The notes below the pieces were generated by a model. It was not told the DNA's origin and searched no databases. It saw only the letters and a program-made list of their open reading frames with translations. A stretch of DNA of 54,717 bases. Source: Sphingobacteriales bacterium 44-15 (GTDB lineage: Bacteria; Bacteroidota; Bacteroidia; Chitinophagales; Chitinophagaceae). The position numbers were made by a program, and so were the translations under genes. This document shows, one piece after another, positions 9,854 to 18,674 of the stretch. Positions within the stretch are counted from its first letter, which is position 1. Each line of letters opens with the position of its first letter. Location of the stretch: NCBI GenBank assembly GCA_001899685.1, contig MKWG01000028.1, positions 1-54,717 of the forward strand, written 5' to 3'.

Positions 9854-10645
9854 TTATTGATAAACCCTCACATAATCAACTAACATAGTAGCGGGAAATA
9901 CACTGTCGTCAATGCCTTTCTTTCCACCCCAATTACCGCCGATGGCAAGATTGAGTATGATATAAAATGGAGCGTCAAAAGGCCACTCGTCTGTAGTAAG
10001 ATGTTCATTTTTAAAGCTGTGATACACTTTATCATCCAGCAAAAACTCCACCTTTTCTTTTGTCCAGATGACTGAATACAGATGAAAACGAGTATATGGA
10101 TGATCGAGAAAGACAGCTTTTCCTTTTTGTGTGCCTTTAATGTGATTATAGGCTGCGGTGTGAACAGTTCCGTGCAAAGAATCCTTTTCGTAACCAACAT
10201 GTTCCATAATATCGATCTCTCCGCACGCTGGCCATTTGATAGCGCCTATATTCTGCCCGAGCATCCAAATGGCGGGCCAGGTACCCCTGCCGGCGGGCAG
10301 CTTGGCTTTAACATCAATGCGACCATATAAAAAATGATATTTACCCGAAGTAGACAGACGGGCCGAGGTATATTCCTTATTTTCCCTGTTTTCTTTTTTT
10401 GCAATAATATGGAGCATGCCATTTTTTACGATTGCATTGGCTGTATCTCCGCTGGTATAGAACTGCTTTTCACTATTGCCCCACCCATATGAGTTTCCAT
10501 GCGTTTCAAATTGCCATTTGGATGAATCCGGCAGACCATTATTATTAAATTCATCAGACCAGACCAGTTTCCATTTTTTTCGCTGAGAAAAACCAAACCG
10601 GGGAGCCAGCATCAGCAAAAGCTGTAGTATAAAGATATATTTCAT
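9854..10645 (-). CDS. Glycoside hydrolase family 16 (laminarinase/beta-glucanase type)
   Basis: Endo-acting beta-glycanase. The fold and motif point to beta-1,3- or mixed-linkage glucan, although GH16 also includes agarases, carrageenases and porphyranases. Translation from the ATG at 10645 gives 263 residues with a signal peptide MKYIFILQLLLMLAPRFGFSQ; the frame is open a further 30 bases upstream to a TTG, but only the internal ATG gives a clean signal peptide. The catalytic motif GEIDIMEHVG is present, with Glu143, Asp145 and Glu148 from the chosen start (nucleophile, assistant, acid/base). Flanking motifs WSDEFN, GRGTWPAIWMLG and the C-terminal DYVRVYQ are typical of GH16_3-like enzymes. 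A very strong hairpin lies just upstream of the start. It is the last gene of the sigma/FecR/SusC/SusD unit, and with the GH3 enzyme would form an endo/exo pair. Confidence 0.94.
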   Translation of the reverse strand: MKYIFILQLLLMLAPRFGFSQRKKWKLVWSDEFNNNGLPDSSKWQFETHGNSYGWGNSEKQFYTSGDTANAIVKNGMLHIIAKKENRENKEYTSARLSTSGKYHFLYGRIDVKAKLPAGRGTWPAIWMLGQNIGAIKWPACGEIDIMEHVGYEKDSLHGTVHTAAYNHIKGTQKGKAVFLDHPYTRFHLYSVIWTKEKVEFLLDDKVYHSFKNEHLTTDEWPFDAPFYIILNLAIGGNWGGKKGIDDSVFPATMLVDYVRVYQ

Positions 10646-10658
10646 TGCATTTTTTTGA

Positions 10659-10704
10659 TAACCATCCATTGTCAAATCCCCTGGAGTTTGACAATGGATG
10701 GTTA
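10659..10704 (-). promoter_or_regulatory. Intercistronic 18-bp perfect hairpin before GH16 start
   Basis: Arms TAACCATCCATTGTCAAA (10659-10676) and TTTGACAATGGATGGTTA (10687-10704) are perfectly complementary around a 10-base loop. In the minus-strand transcript the hairpin lies 14 to 59 bases after the SusD stop and 13 bases before the GH16 ATG. There is no T-tract on either side, so it is not a standard terminator. It could stabilise the 3' end of the susCD mRNA, be a processing site, or limit translation of the GH16 gene. Confidence 0.75.
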
Positions 10705-10717
10705 AGCAATTAAGTAA

Positions 10718-12250
10718 TTATTGAAGCCACCACGCAGCTTTGTTTATTCCGTCGAAACCGCCAAACTGTTCCTGAATAGCCTTATTATAGTTTCCGGCAT
10801 TTGTAGTGAGCTCTGAAGTCGGATATTTCCATCTTTTTGGAAATTCCGAAGGACTTTCCGGATTGAGGCTGGTAGCTGGATTAAGCGGGAATTGCGGATA
10901 ACCTGTTCTCAGGAAAGTCTTATAACTAAACAGGGAGTTTCCCTGAAAGAAATCGAGTAACCAGCGTTGCGTGATAATTTGTTCCAACCTGTCTTCTTTG
11001 GTACCTGCTGTTTTGTATGCTGCTTCGCCGGTGAAATAATTGTCAATATAGTCCTGGGTAATTGCCATACCGTGGAGGTTTCCCGGAAGCGCAGAGGAGA
11101 GGGTCATATAATATTTCAGAATTGACCGCACACCATTTTCATAGTACTCTTGCGCAGAACCGGGTACCCAACCTTCTTCAATTGCTTCTGCTATGATAAA
11201 ACATTGTTCCGCATAAGTAAATTGTAACATCGGATCTCCTGCTCTGGTCGCAACATACCGTTTGTTTATAAGTGAATATTGACCGCCGGCCCGATTAAGC
11301 GCAAGCTGATCTGCAGCCAGGTCAGTTGGAGCTCCCACATAGGCTTCATAATCGCTTTCAGATAACCCTTCAGAAATTTTCTCTGCAGCAGGCTCGCCAA
11401 AGTAAAACAGCCTGCGATCATGATTTGCCTTCAGAAAGTCAACAACCATGTCTGACGGCGCCGTCACAACACGACGGTTTTCGCCATTAAAAAAGGGATG
11501 TGATGCATTGGTGTTGTCGGTATAGGCAAGTTGAAAATTATCCGATGCCGTCAGCAAATTCCCCGACGCAACAATTTGTGCGAAACGAGTCTTTTGTTCG
11601 GATGAAATATGCTTACTTATAGTTTGCAACATTTTTAACTGCATGGCATTGCAAAGCCTGCGCCATTTTGCGGGATTACCATCGAACATAATGTCTCCAC
11701 CAAAGGACTTTCCATTTGCAAAAAGAGCTTCCGCTGATTTCAGGTCGTCCAGTATCTCCACAAAAACGTCCGCCTGCTTGTCATATTTGGGTGTCAGGTT
11801 TCCTTCTTCGGCCATACCAGCTTCGGAATAAGGAACATCACCCATATCAAGCGTCATAGCCAGGCCGCTCCAGGCCTTCATGAAAAGTGCAAGGCCCTGG
11901 AAAGAAGACGACGTGGGATTTCCTTCTGCCAGTTCAACCATACGTTTAAGATTTGTCAACTTCTGCATGCCGCCAAATGAGCCGTAGGGGTAATAGGAGT
12001 AATAGTATTGGTAAGGATTAGGGTTGGTCTCCAGCAGAACGGTGTGTTTGGCCCAAAGATTCCCCGAACCGAAATCCGTAGGGTTTACATTCCAGAAGCG
12101 ATAAGTGTCTTTTAACAGCTGTGTAGCCAGCATTTCGGGTGTAACTGTAGTAGGAACATCAGGATTGGTGTTCAGGTCGTCAAACTTATTGCACGAACCG
12201 GCTATACCCGATAAAAAAAACAATAGGAATATATGATGAAATTTTTTCAT
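10718..12250 (-). CDS. SusD-like outer-membrane lipoprotein (SusD-like_2 type)
   Basis: Surface glycan-binding lipoprotein partner of the preceding SusC. The 510-residue protein has a lipoprotein signal, MKKFHHIFLLFFLSGIAGSC, with Cys20 in the lipobox. The start of the mature part, DDLNTNPDVPTTVTPEMLATQLL, is characteristic of the SusD_2/SusD-like_2 branch rather than the classical RagB branch seen at 4339. Further markers are FMKAWSGLAMTLDMGDVPYSEA and the C-terminal W.Y(PT)SE...NAGNYNKAI region. It begins 14 bases after the SusC stop. This branch is often paired with STN-containing SusC proteins under ECF/FecR control, as here. Confidence 0.93.
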   Translation of the reverse strand: MKKFHHIFLLFFLSGIAGSCNKFDDLNTNPDVPTTVTPEMLATQLLKDTYRFWNVNPTDFGSGNLWAKHTVLLETNPNPYQYYYSYYPYGSFGGMQKLTNLKRMVELAEGNPTSSSFQGLALFMKAWSGLAMTLDMGDVPYSEAGMAEEGNLTPKYDKQADVFVEILDDLKSAEALFANGKSFGGDIMFDGNPAKWRRLCNAMQLKMLQTISKHISSEQKTRFAQIVASGNLLTASDNFQLAYTDNTNASHPFFNGENRRVVTAPSDMVVDFLKANHDRRLFYFGEPAAEKISEGLSESDYEAYVGAPTDLAADQLALNRAGGQYSLINKRYVATRAGDPMLQFTYAEQCFIIAEAIEEGWVPGSAQEYYENGVRSILKYYMTLSSALPGNLHGMAITQDYIDNYFTGEAAYKTAGTKEDRLEQIITQRWLLDFFQGNSLFSYKTFLRTGYPQFPLNPATSLNPESPSEFPKRWKYPTSELTTNAGNYNKAIQEQFGGFDGINKAAWWLQ

Positions 12251-12263
12251 TACCGAAAGTTTT

Positions 12264-15200
12264 TTAGAGTGATAGATTCAATTTGAAACCAAGATAGCGT
12301 ACGGCGGGATCGGCAAAATCTTCAGAACCTCCATCGGGATCCGAATATTTAAAGTCTTTCGCTTTTAGCAACACATTCTGGCCAATAAAACTTATTGTAG
12401 CTGCTTTCACTGCTTTACCCAGGTATTTTGCAGGGAGGTTATACGAAATTGCTATCTCTCTCAATTTGAAAAAAGTCTTGGAGTAGGTGTCCGCTATGCT
12501 TCCATTACCACCCCAGGCGCTGCTGTTATGTAAGTCAATTGCGTATTGCCTGTAGGTTGTTTTTATATCGTTGGGCGCAAATTCCCTTGTGTCGCTTGTA
12601 ATATTCCCGAAGGCATCATAAGTTACACTTCCGGATACCACTTTAACGCCTTGTCCGAGAAAATTCACGGAACCCGGATTGGCTACATCTGCGGCTCTTT
12701 CAGGCGTAAGAGAGTTAGGATGATTACCTGACTGCCACAGATAACTCTCCGTTCTGGTATTCATTATACCTCCCATTACCCCGTCCAGGGAAAGATAAAG
12801 GCTAAAGTTCTTATACCTGAGTGTTGAATTTGCTCCCCATATCCAGTCGGGATCGGTAAACCCAAATTTGCTGTCGTATGAGCTGTATACGAGCCTGCCG
12901 TTGTTAAAAACAATCTGTCCATCAGGACTGCGTACAAAATCCTTACTGGCTAAAACATCAATTCGTTCTCCCACCTGTACCCATGGTTTTTTAGCAGAAT
13001 ATACAGGGTCGAGTGCCGTATAAATTCTTTTATAAGTTGTCCAGTTCAGCCCAAAATCAAGCTGCCATGTCCGGTTCTTAACAGGGGTACCATTGAGCGC
13101 TACCTCCCAGCCTCTCCGGTTGGTCACTTCCTTGGTATTGGTATACACGCCGGAGTAGCCGCTTGCCGGTGTAATGTCCCCCGTAATAATACCATCGTAA
13201 AGTTTTTTATCGTAATAAGAGACATCCAGCATCAACCTGTTTTTTAGTACCATTCCCTGCATACCCACTTCAAAGGTATTTGATGCGGAAGGCGTGATAT
13301 CCGAAGGATATAAACTGGCCGGTACACCGGCGCCATTGAGCGTATTCCAGGTAGCGTTTGTAATAGAATAGCTGCTGTTAATCGCATAAATGTCTGGGAT
13401 GTCTTTTGCAATGGTAAAGCTACTTCTCACTTTTAGCAGGTCAAGCCAGTTTCTGGTATTTGGCAATAACTCAGAAACAAGAAAACTTCCCGAAACCGAA
13501 GGATAAAAATAAGAACGTTGCGCTTTTGATAAAGTTGAGCTCCAGTCGTTACGGCCGGTGGCTTCAACAAAAATCAGGTTGTTCCATGATAATGCCAGCC
13601 TGCCGTACACCGAGTTGATTTGTTTGCGGTACAGGCTTTGGCTTACGGAAGGTGGAGTAACCGAAGCTTTTATCGAAAAGAAACCCGGAATGGAAATACC
13701 ACCATTTGTTGCTGCATACAAATTGTCATCGCGGGTAAAATTAATACTGCTACCGGCCAGGTATTCAGCTCTAAATTTATGATATTTTGCCTCTCCTGTA
13801 AGAAGGAAGTCAGAGTTGATGCTGAATCCTGTATTTTGTCCGATAACATATGCACCGGTTTGGGTACCGTTCCAGGTATAAAGATTACCGGGTACTGACG
13901 TATTGCCCGTTGCAACATAAGAGCCTTGCGCTACCCGTAGTTGCCCTACCTCTTTATAAAAATCTACTCCGGTACGCATTGTAGCATTTAACCATTTGGT
14001 TACTTCATAACTCATCGACATATCAGCATTGAAAATGTCTCTATTGATCTGGTTGGTTTTTTCATAACGATCAAAATAAGGATTGTTTTGATTAGCGCCT
14101 GTATAGGAGCCGTCTGGTTGTAAACCGTAGGTGTAATTTTGCTGCACACCTTTGGTTATCCAGTAATTGTCTTTATACTTCCGGATGTCAAAGTCGGCGC
14201 TGGACCAAATAAGCAATGTATACATCGGGTCGTACGAAGTATACCCGTTCGTTCCTACGTTGGGTGATGCCTTCTTTGCATATGACAGATTAGAAGTCAA
14301 CTTAAATTTCTTCAGATTCAGATCAGCTCCAAACGAGTAGGTATATTTATTTAATGTTGAGTTAGGATATTGTCCTTTATTCTGAATCCAGTTTAATGAA
14401 TTTCTCAAAGAAACAGGTCCTTTGGTATAGCCCACACTGAGGTTGTTGTTGGTAACGTAGCCCTGCTCAAGGAAATTCTTAAAATTATTTTTTCCAACCG
14501 GCAGATAGGGCATGCTTTTAAATTCTTTATTTACCGGGTCCCATTGTACCTGTTCCTTTCCGTCCATTAATGTTCCCCAGGAATTGTCTGAATTGATGTT
14601 GTAGGTATTATTGCTGCCGCGTCCATACATAGACTGTTTTTCAGGAATAGCCAGAAAGCCGGCGGTAAACATAGTGTTAGTCGTGAAATCTACAGACAAT
14701 CCGGACTTATTATCTCCTCCCTTTTTTGTGGTGATCATTATAGTGCCGTTTCGCCCCCTGTAGCCATACAGCGCAGAAGCAGTAGCGCCTTTAAGTACGG
14801 TCATTGATTCAATGTCTTCTGCGGAAATATCGCTTAAAGTTTTGTTTGTATAGGGTACACCATCAATAACTATCAAAGGGCTTTCCCCTCTTACAGTAAT
14901 AACAGGCAGCGAACCATAATCGGAAGAGTTTTTTACCAAAAGCCCGGCAATTTTACCGGTTAGTGATGTTCCAACGTCTACACCTGCCACTTTTTGCAAT
15001 GTTTCACCGGCTACCTTTTGTACAGCATAGCCCAATGCTTTCTCAGAACGCTTAATACCTAAAGCTGTTACCACTACACTCTGTAACTCACTTACTTTTT
15101 CTTTTAAAACAATAGCATTCCTGGAATTAACTGCCGAAACCGGCAACTCGATTGTTTCATGTGCCACGCTTGTAAATACTATAATGGCATTGCTGTTCTC

Positions 15201-15737
15201 AACGTTGATCGTAAATAGCCCATTTTCATCAGTTACAGCTATGTTGCTCTTACCTTTTTCTGTAACAGTAATACCAGGCAGAGGAACTCCCTGCTCATCA
15301 ATAACCCTGCCGGTAACTTTTTCGGAAGCTGTTGGGGCAGTGTTTTCAGGAGTTTCAACAGCCGGCGGGGATTTGAATGAAGGATAAAGAACAATTTTGT
15401 TTTCTACTACTTCGTAGCCTATTTCATTAGGCTTTAGTACAGCACTTAAAAAATCACCAATGGTTGTATTATCGGCTGAAACACTAAACATTCTGTTGGC
15501 GTTAATCGCATTTAAGCTATACGAAAAATGGACGCCGGTCTGCTTTTGAATATCGGAAATTATTTTTTTAAGTTGTTTATTTTCAACAGATAATGAAAAT
15601 GTTTTGTTAAGTATCTCCTGGCTGTGTGCTTCTTTTGCATAGAGTGAACTTATAAATACGATAGTAATGGCAATTTGCGCAATCGTAAATCTCATAGCAA
15701 ATAGTATTACAGCAACCAATTGTTGCCTATTTTTCAT
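12264..15737 (-). CDS. SusC/RagA TonB-dependent transducer with STN domain
   Basis: Outer-membrane importer that also signals to the FecR/ECF pair. The ATG at 15737 (MKNRQQLVAVILFAMRFTI...) gives a signal peptide ending near AHSQ; a start 30 bases upstream is possible. The protein is about 1157 residues. The STN domain follows the signal (LNKTFSLSVENKQLKKIISDIQ... to about residue 110), then a carboxypeptidase-regulatory-like domain (VTGRVIDEQGVPLPGITV). The plug contains the SusC signature SMTVLKGATASALYGYRGRNGTIMITTKKGG, with GYRGRNG in place of the more common GARAANG. The barrel reaches the C-terminus. It is preceded by FecR and sigma genes on the same strand. In this family the STN domain contacts FecR when substrate binds, releasing the sigma factor. 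Confidence 0.95.
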   Translation of the reverse strand: MKNRQQLVAVILFAMRFTIAQIAITIVFISSLYAKEAHSQEILNKTFSLSVENKQLKKIISDIQKQTGVHFSYSLNAINANRMFSVSADNTTIGDFLSAVLKPNEIGYEVVENKIVLYPSFKSPPAVETPENTAPTASEKVTGRVIDEQGVPLPGITVTEKGKSNIAVTDENGLFTINVENSNAIIVFTSVAHETIELPVSAVNSRNAIVLKEKVSELQSVVVTALGIKRSEKALGYAVQKVAGETLQKVAGVDVGTSLTGKIAGLLVKNSSDYGSLPVITVRGESPLIVIDGVPYTNKTLSDISAEDIESMTVLKGATASALYGYRGRNGTIMITTKKGGDNKSGLSVDFTTNTMFTAGFLAIPEKQSMYGRGSNNTYNINSDNSWGTLMDGKEQVQWDPVNKEFKSMPYLPVGKNNFKNFLEQGYVTNNNLSVGYTKGPVSLRNSLNWIQNKGQYPNSTLNKYTYSFGADLNLKKFKLTSNLSYAKKASPNVGTNGYTSYDPMYTLLIWSSADFDIRKYKDNYWITKGVQQNYTYGLQPDGSYTGANQNNPYFDRYEKTNQINRDIFNADMSMSYEVTKWLNATMRTGVDFYKEVGQLRVAQGSYVATGNTSVPGNLYTWNGTQTGAYVIGQNTGFSINSDFLLTGEAKYHKFRAEYLAGSSINFTRDDNLYAATNGGISIPGFFSIKASVTPPSVSQSLYRKQINSVYGRLALSWNNLIFVEATGRNDWSSTLSKAQRSYFYPSVSGSFLVSELLPNTRNWLDLLKVRSSFTIAKDIPDIYAINSSYSITNATWNTLNGAGVPASLYPSDITPSASNTFEVGMQGMVLKNRLMLDVSYYDKKLYDGIITGDITPASGYSGVYTNTKEVTNRRGWEVALNGTPVKNRTWQLDFGLNWTTYKRIYTALDPVYSAKKPWVQVGERIDVLASKDFVRSPDGQIVFNNGRLVYSSYDSKFGFTDPDWIWGANSTLRYKNFSLYLSLDGVMGGIMNTRTESYLWQSGNHPNSLTPERAADVANPGSVNFLGQGVKVVSGSVTYDAFGNITSDTREFAPNDIKTTYRQYAIDLHNSSAWGGNGSIADTYSKTFFKLREIAISYNLPAKYLGKAVKAATISFIGQNVLLKAKDFKYSDPDGGSEDFADPAVRYLGFKLNLSL

Positions 15738-15782
15738 ATTTTTATTATGTTTTTGTTTAACAATCAAATGCGAACGAAAGCG

Positions 15783-15799
15783 AAAGCTTATTAAGCTTT
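15783..15799. promoter_or_regulatory. Palindrome AAAGCTTA-T-TAAGCTTT upstream of susC
   Basis: A perfect 8-bp inverted repeat with a one-base centre lies in the 167-base gap between the FecR gene and the STN-SusC gene on the minus strand, 46 bases upstream of the preferred SusC ATG. It could be a protein-binding site or a short 5'-leader structure. No promoter could be assigned with confidence. Confidence 0.3.
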
Positions 15800-15904
15800 A
15801 GGGAGCTGGATCGTGCACCACCACATCCGGCTCTTTTTACGCGATATCAGGTATGGAGTTAAGTAGGCGTTCTTTTCTTCATAAAGCATCAATTTTGGTA
15901 ATTA

Positions 15905-16996
15905 TCATTTACATCCGCTGCCTTTAATCAGTATTCTTGTCCCGTTAATTTCGTAAGAAGACTGCGTGGTAAGACAAAGTATTTTTAGTTTGGTAAACAG
16001 GTCGTCACCCGATAGATCGCCAGTAAAGATGCAATTGTTCAGGCTGGGATTTTCGGGAATTATTTCTATTCCGTATGTTGAGTCCAACTGGAGCAAAATA
16101 TTTTCAAGTCTTTCCTGGTCATAATTAAACCGCAACGAATCCTGGGTTTTATGAGTACCGGCGTTCCGGACAAACTCTTTTAAGATGGGCGCCGGTTTGT
16201 CAACGATGGTGGTTTCAAAGAATCTCTTTTCAGGTTCATATACAGCTTTTTGGTTGGGTGTAATGATAATTGGAGTTGCAGTATTTTGCTTTGGGTTTGC
16301 TTTGGTATTTTCAAAAACCTGTACACGCCCGGTTTTTACAGACACTTCCTCATTGCCGGAAGTTGTGTGAGTATCAACATAAAAGCTGGTGCCTAATACT
16401 TTAGTAATAATATGATCGCTATATACCAGGAATGGCCTGCCGGGAATATGCGTCACCTCAAAAAAAGCTCTTCCATCCAGGTATACCTCTCTCACACTAT
16501 CTGCAAATGTCTGGGGAAAATATAATGTGCTGTGGGGATCAAGCACTACACGACTCCCATCGCTCAACAAAATGGCTCTGGCAGTATCGCTGCTGTTTTG
16601 CATTGTCTGTGCTTTTCCGGCAAACGCCTGCGTTCTTAGTTTTTGCCCTCTGTCGTTAATAAAATAATAAAGAGAAACAGCGGCCACCAACACAGCAGCG
16701 GCCACCCAACCCAATGCCGGACGTTTCCTTTGTATAGGTATCACCGCGGCAGCAGCTCTTTCTGCAGACAAAATATTTCTAATAATTTCCTGGGAGATAT
16801 GTGGTGGCAACTCAGCTTTTCCGCCTTCAAATCCGATTTTAAAATCAACATCAATCTCCTGTTCAAGTAATGCATCAAACTGGTGGGTTGCTATTAAAGC
16901 AAAAAATTCATCCTGCTCAACGGGGGAGATATTACCTTTCTGGTAAAGATGAAGCAACTGACTGAACCGGGCAAGTTTGTCGGTATCCATAAGCAA
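15905..16996 (-). CDS. FecR-family anti-sigma factor / signal transducer
   Basis: Inner-membrane protein that holds the adjacent ECF sigma factor and relays the signal from the STN domain of the SusC transducer. It has 363 residues. The N-terminal cytoplasmic region (about 1-92) is followed by a single membrane segment, ALGWVAAAVLVAAVSLYYFI (about 93-112). The periplasmic FecR domain contains the typical ILLSDGSRVVLDPHSTLYFPQTFADSVREVYLDGRAFFEV. The C-terminal DUF4974-like domain (LRFNYDQERLENILLQLDSTYGIEI...) is typical of Bacteroidota FecR proteins. It is encoded between the sigma factor and its SusC partner, so its job is clear from both sequence and position. Confidence 0.94.
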   Translation of the reverse strand: MLMDTDKLARFSQLLHLYQKGNISPVEQDEFFALIATHQFDALLEQEIDVDFKIGFEGGKAELPPHISQEIIRNILSAERAAAAVIPIQRKRPALGWVAAAVLVAAVSLYYFINDRGQKLRTQAFAGKAQTMQNSSDTARAILLSDGSRVVLDPHSTLYFPQTFADSVREVYLDGRAFFEVTHIPGRPFLVYSDHIITKVLGTSFYVDTHTTSGNEEVSVKTGRVQVFENTKANPKQNTATPIIITPNQKAVYEPEKRFFETTIVDKPAPILKEFVRNAGTHKTQDSLRFNYDQERLENILLQLDSTYGIEIIPENPSLNNCIFTGDLSGDDLFTKLKILCLTTQSSYEINGTRILIKGSGCK

Positions 16997-17059
16997 CCAG
17001 GCGAATAATTTTGCTTCGCCGCTAATTAATACAACTGAACCGAAACTCCGGAGTACAGG

Positions 17060-17662
17060 CTATGAAAAAATAATTGAAAAAATAATAAAAGCCGGTAAAA
17101 ATTCAATTCCATTAGACTGGAAATAGGTTCTTATATGTTGCAGTGCCCGGGTCATATGAGTCTTTACAGTCAGTGGTGAAATATTCAAATACGCTGCAAT
17201 TTGTATATAAGTGAGCTTCTTTGTCCGGGCTAAATCAAATACCTTTTGTTGTTGTGCAGATAAGCCTGCGATAGCCTCGGTCAGCATCCGGCTGAATTCA
17301 GCGCTTTCGGCTTTTTCAAAGGCGGGAGCGGCAAAATTCATAGAAAAATGTGCCAGGTGATCCAGCGCTTTCCATTCATTAGCTATCTTTTTCAGTCTAT
17401 TGAGAATGTTATTTTTCGCAACGCTATACAGCCATGCTTCTATTGGCTTATCTTTTTTAAGGTTCCTTCTTTCAAACCATAGTTTCAGGAATACATCCTG
17501 TACCACTTCCTGTCCCAGGTGAGGAGACTTGAGATATCTGACTGCTGTTTGAAATATTCGGTTTCTATGCCTATCGTAGATGACCTGAAATGCGTATTCG
17601 CTGTCTTCAGCTAACAAAGACAGTAACTTAAATTCTTCATATTTGGCATAATTGTGATCCAA
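17060..17662 (-). CDS. ECF sigma-70 factor (FecI-like, SusC-associated)
   Basis: Extracytoplasmic-function sigma factor expected to drive the downstream susC-susD-GH16 genes when released by FecR. Region 2 is recognisable at YDRHRNRIFQTAVRYLKSPHLGQEVVQDVFLKLW, and region 4 at GLSAQQQKVFDLARTKKLTYIQIAAYLNISPLTVKTHMTRALQHIRTYF. The 200-residue length is normal. The start codon is a TTG; an in-frame stop lies nine codons upstream and there is no nearby ATG. The protein ends in a hydrophobic tail, LPAFIIFSIIFS, which may tether it to the membrane. It follows the esterase gene by 83 bases on the same strand and precedes FecR by 63 bases. Confidence 0.93.
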   Translation of the reverse strand: MDHNYAKYEEFKLLSLLAEDSEYAFQVIYDRHRNRIFQTAVRYLKSPHLGQEVVQDVFLKLWFERRNLKKDKPIEAWLYSVAKNNILNRLKKIANEWKALDHLAHFSMNFAAPAFEKAESAEFSRMLTEAIAGLSAQQQKVFDLARTKKLTYIQIAAYLNISPLTVKTHMTRALQHIRTYFQSNGIEFLPAFIIFSIIFS

Positions 17663-17745
17663 TTGCTTAAATATCGGAACAAATATCTAAAATATTTTCG
17701 CTCTCTTTTTTAAATACTATACCTCATTTTCATCTTTATTATTCT

Positions 17746-18612
17746 TTATTGATCCAGAATAGCCGGCGATCCCTTTAAAAAGCCGGTAGATATAAGAAAT
17801 TCATCTGCTTTCAGCAAAGTTTTTTTATAGTATCGGGGATGCCTGAAATTGAAAAATCCGTGCTTTTGTCCTTTATATAAATACAAGTCACAACGGCTGC
17901 CGATTTTCTCCATTACCTTTTTGTAGTATCTCACTGTCTCAACCGGTATTACCTCATCCCTGGTGCCCAGGAATACAATCGTTGGAGGAGTGCCCCGCCG
18001 GAGATTATGCAAAGGAGAAAAGTAAAGATATTCTTCACCTATCCTGTCATATCCATACCCTCCGGGGCCATTATCAATAACGGGATTAAAAAGTACCAGT
18101 GCATCCGGTTTGGCGGAAATGCTTAAATTATCATTTTTGTCATTGTATTTTAGGGTTGTAGCAGCAGCAGCGGCCAACTGCCCTCCTGCCGAACCTCCGG
18201 AAGCAACAATTCGATTAGGGTTAATATGAAACTTCTCCGCATTAGAACGCAGAAACCGGATAGCAGATTTTGCGTCTTCCAGGGATTGAAAAGGCGTGGA
18301 TCTGTTCCGGGAAAAAACCCGGTATTCCACCAAAACACTTACCATTCCTCTCCCTGCAAAATATTTCGCATGCGGTCTGAACTGAGCAATATCGCCTATG
18401 TTCCAACCACCGCCAAAGAAGAATACAATTGCCGGATACTTTTCAGGCTGATCACCCTGCTCCGGCTTTGGAGTATAGATCTCCATTGACAGGGAAACCG
18501 AATCAATCGTTTTGTATACGATCTTTTCCTGGCTGATGCCGCTTTGAGAACAGAAAACAGCACAGATCATTACAGCCGTTACCAGCCGGAAGTTATTTTT
18601 TAGTGTATTCAT
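17746..18612 (-). CDS. Secreted alpha/beta-hydrolase esterase
   Basis: Serine hydrolase of the BD-FAE / hormone-sensitive-lipase-like group, probably a carbohydrate esterase or small-ester hydrolase in the periplasm. It has 288 residues with a signal peptide ending near GISQ (about 27). The oxyanion region reads FFFGGGW (64-70) in place of the usual HGGG. The nucleophile elbow is GGSAGG with Ser141. The other triad candidates are Asp219 (GTRDEVIP) and His251 (KGQKHGFFN). It lies 62 bases after the ceramidase-family gene and is the last of the sulfatase/ceramidase/esterase trio. The substrate is unassigned; removal of acyl groups from a decorated glycan is a reasonable inference. Confidence 0.85.
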   Translation of the reverse strand: MNTLKNNFRLVTAVMICAVFCSQSGISQEKIVYKTIDSVSLSMEIYTPKPEQGDQPEKYPAIVFFFGGGWNIGDIAQFRPHAKYFAGRGMVSVLVEYRVFSRNRSTPFQSLEDAKSAIRFLRSNAEKFHINPNRIVASGGSAGGQLAAAAATTLKYNDKNDNLSISAKPDALVLFNPVIDNGPGGYGYDRIGEEYLYFSPLHNLRRGTPPTIVFLGTRDEVIPVETVRYYKKVMEKIGSRCDLYLYKGQKHGFFNFRHPRYYKKTLLKADEFLISTGFLKGSPAILDQ

Positions 18613-18674
18613 CCTGAATAAATACTTTTGGAATTCAGGTTTATATTGAAATAAGCAAAATTCCGGTAGTTACG

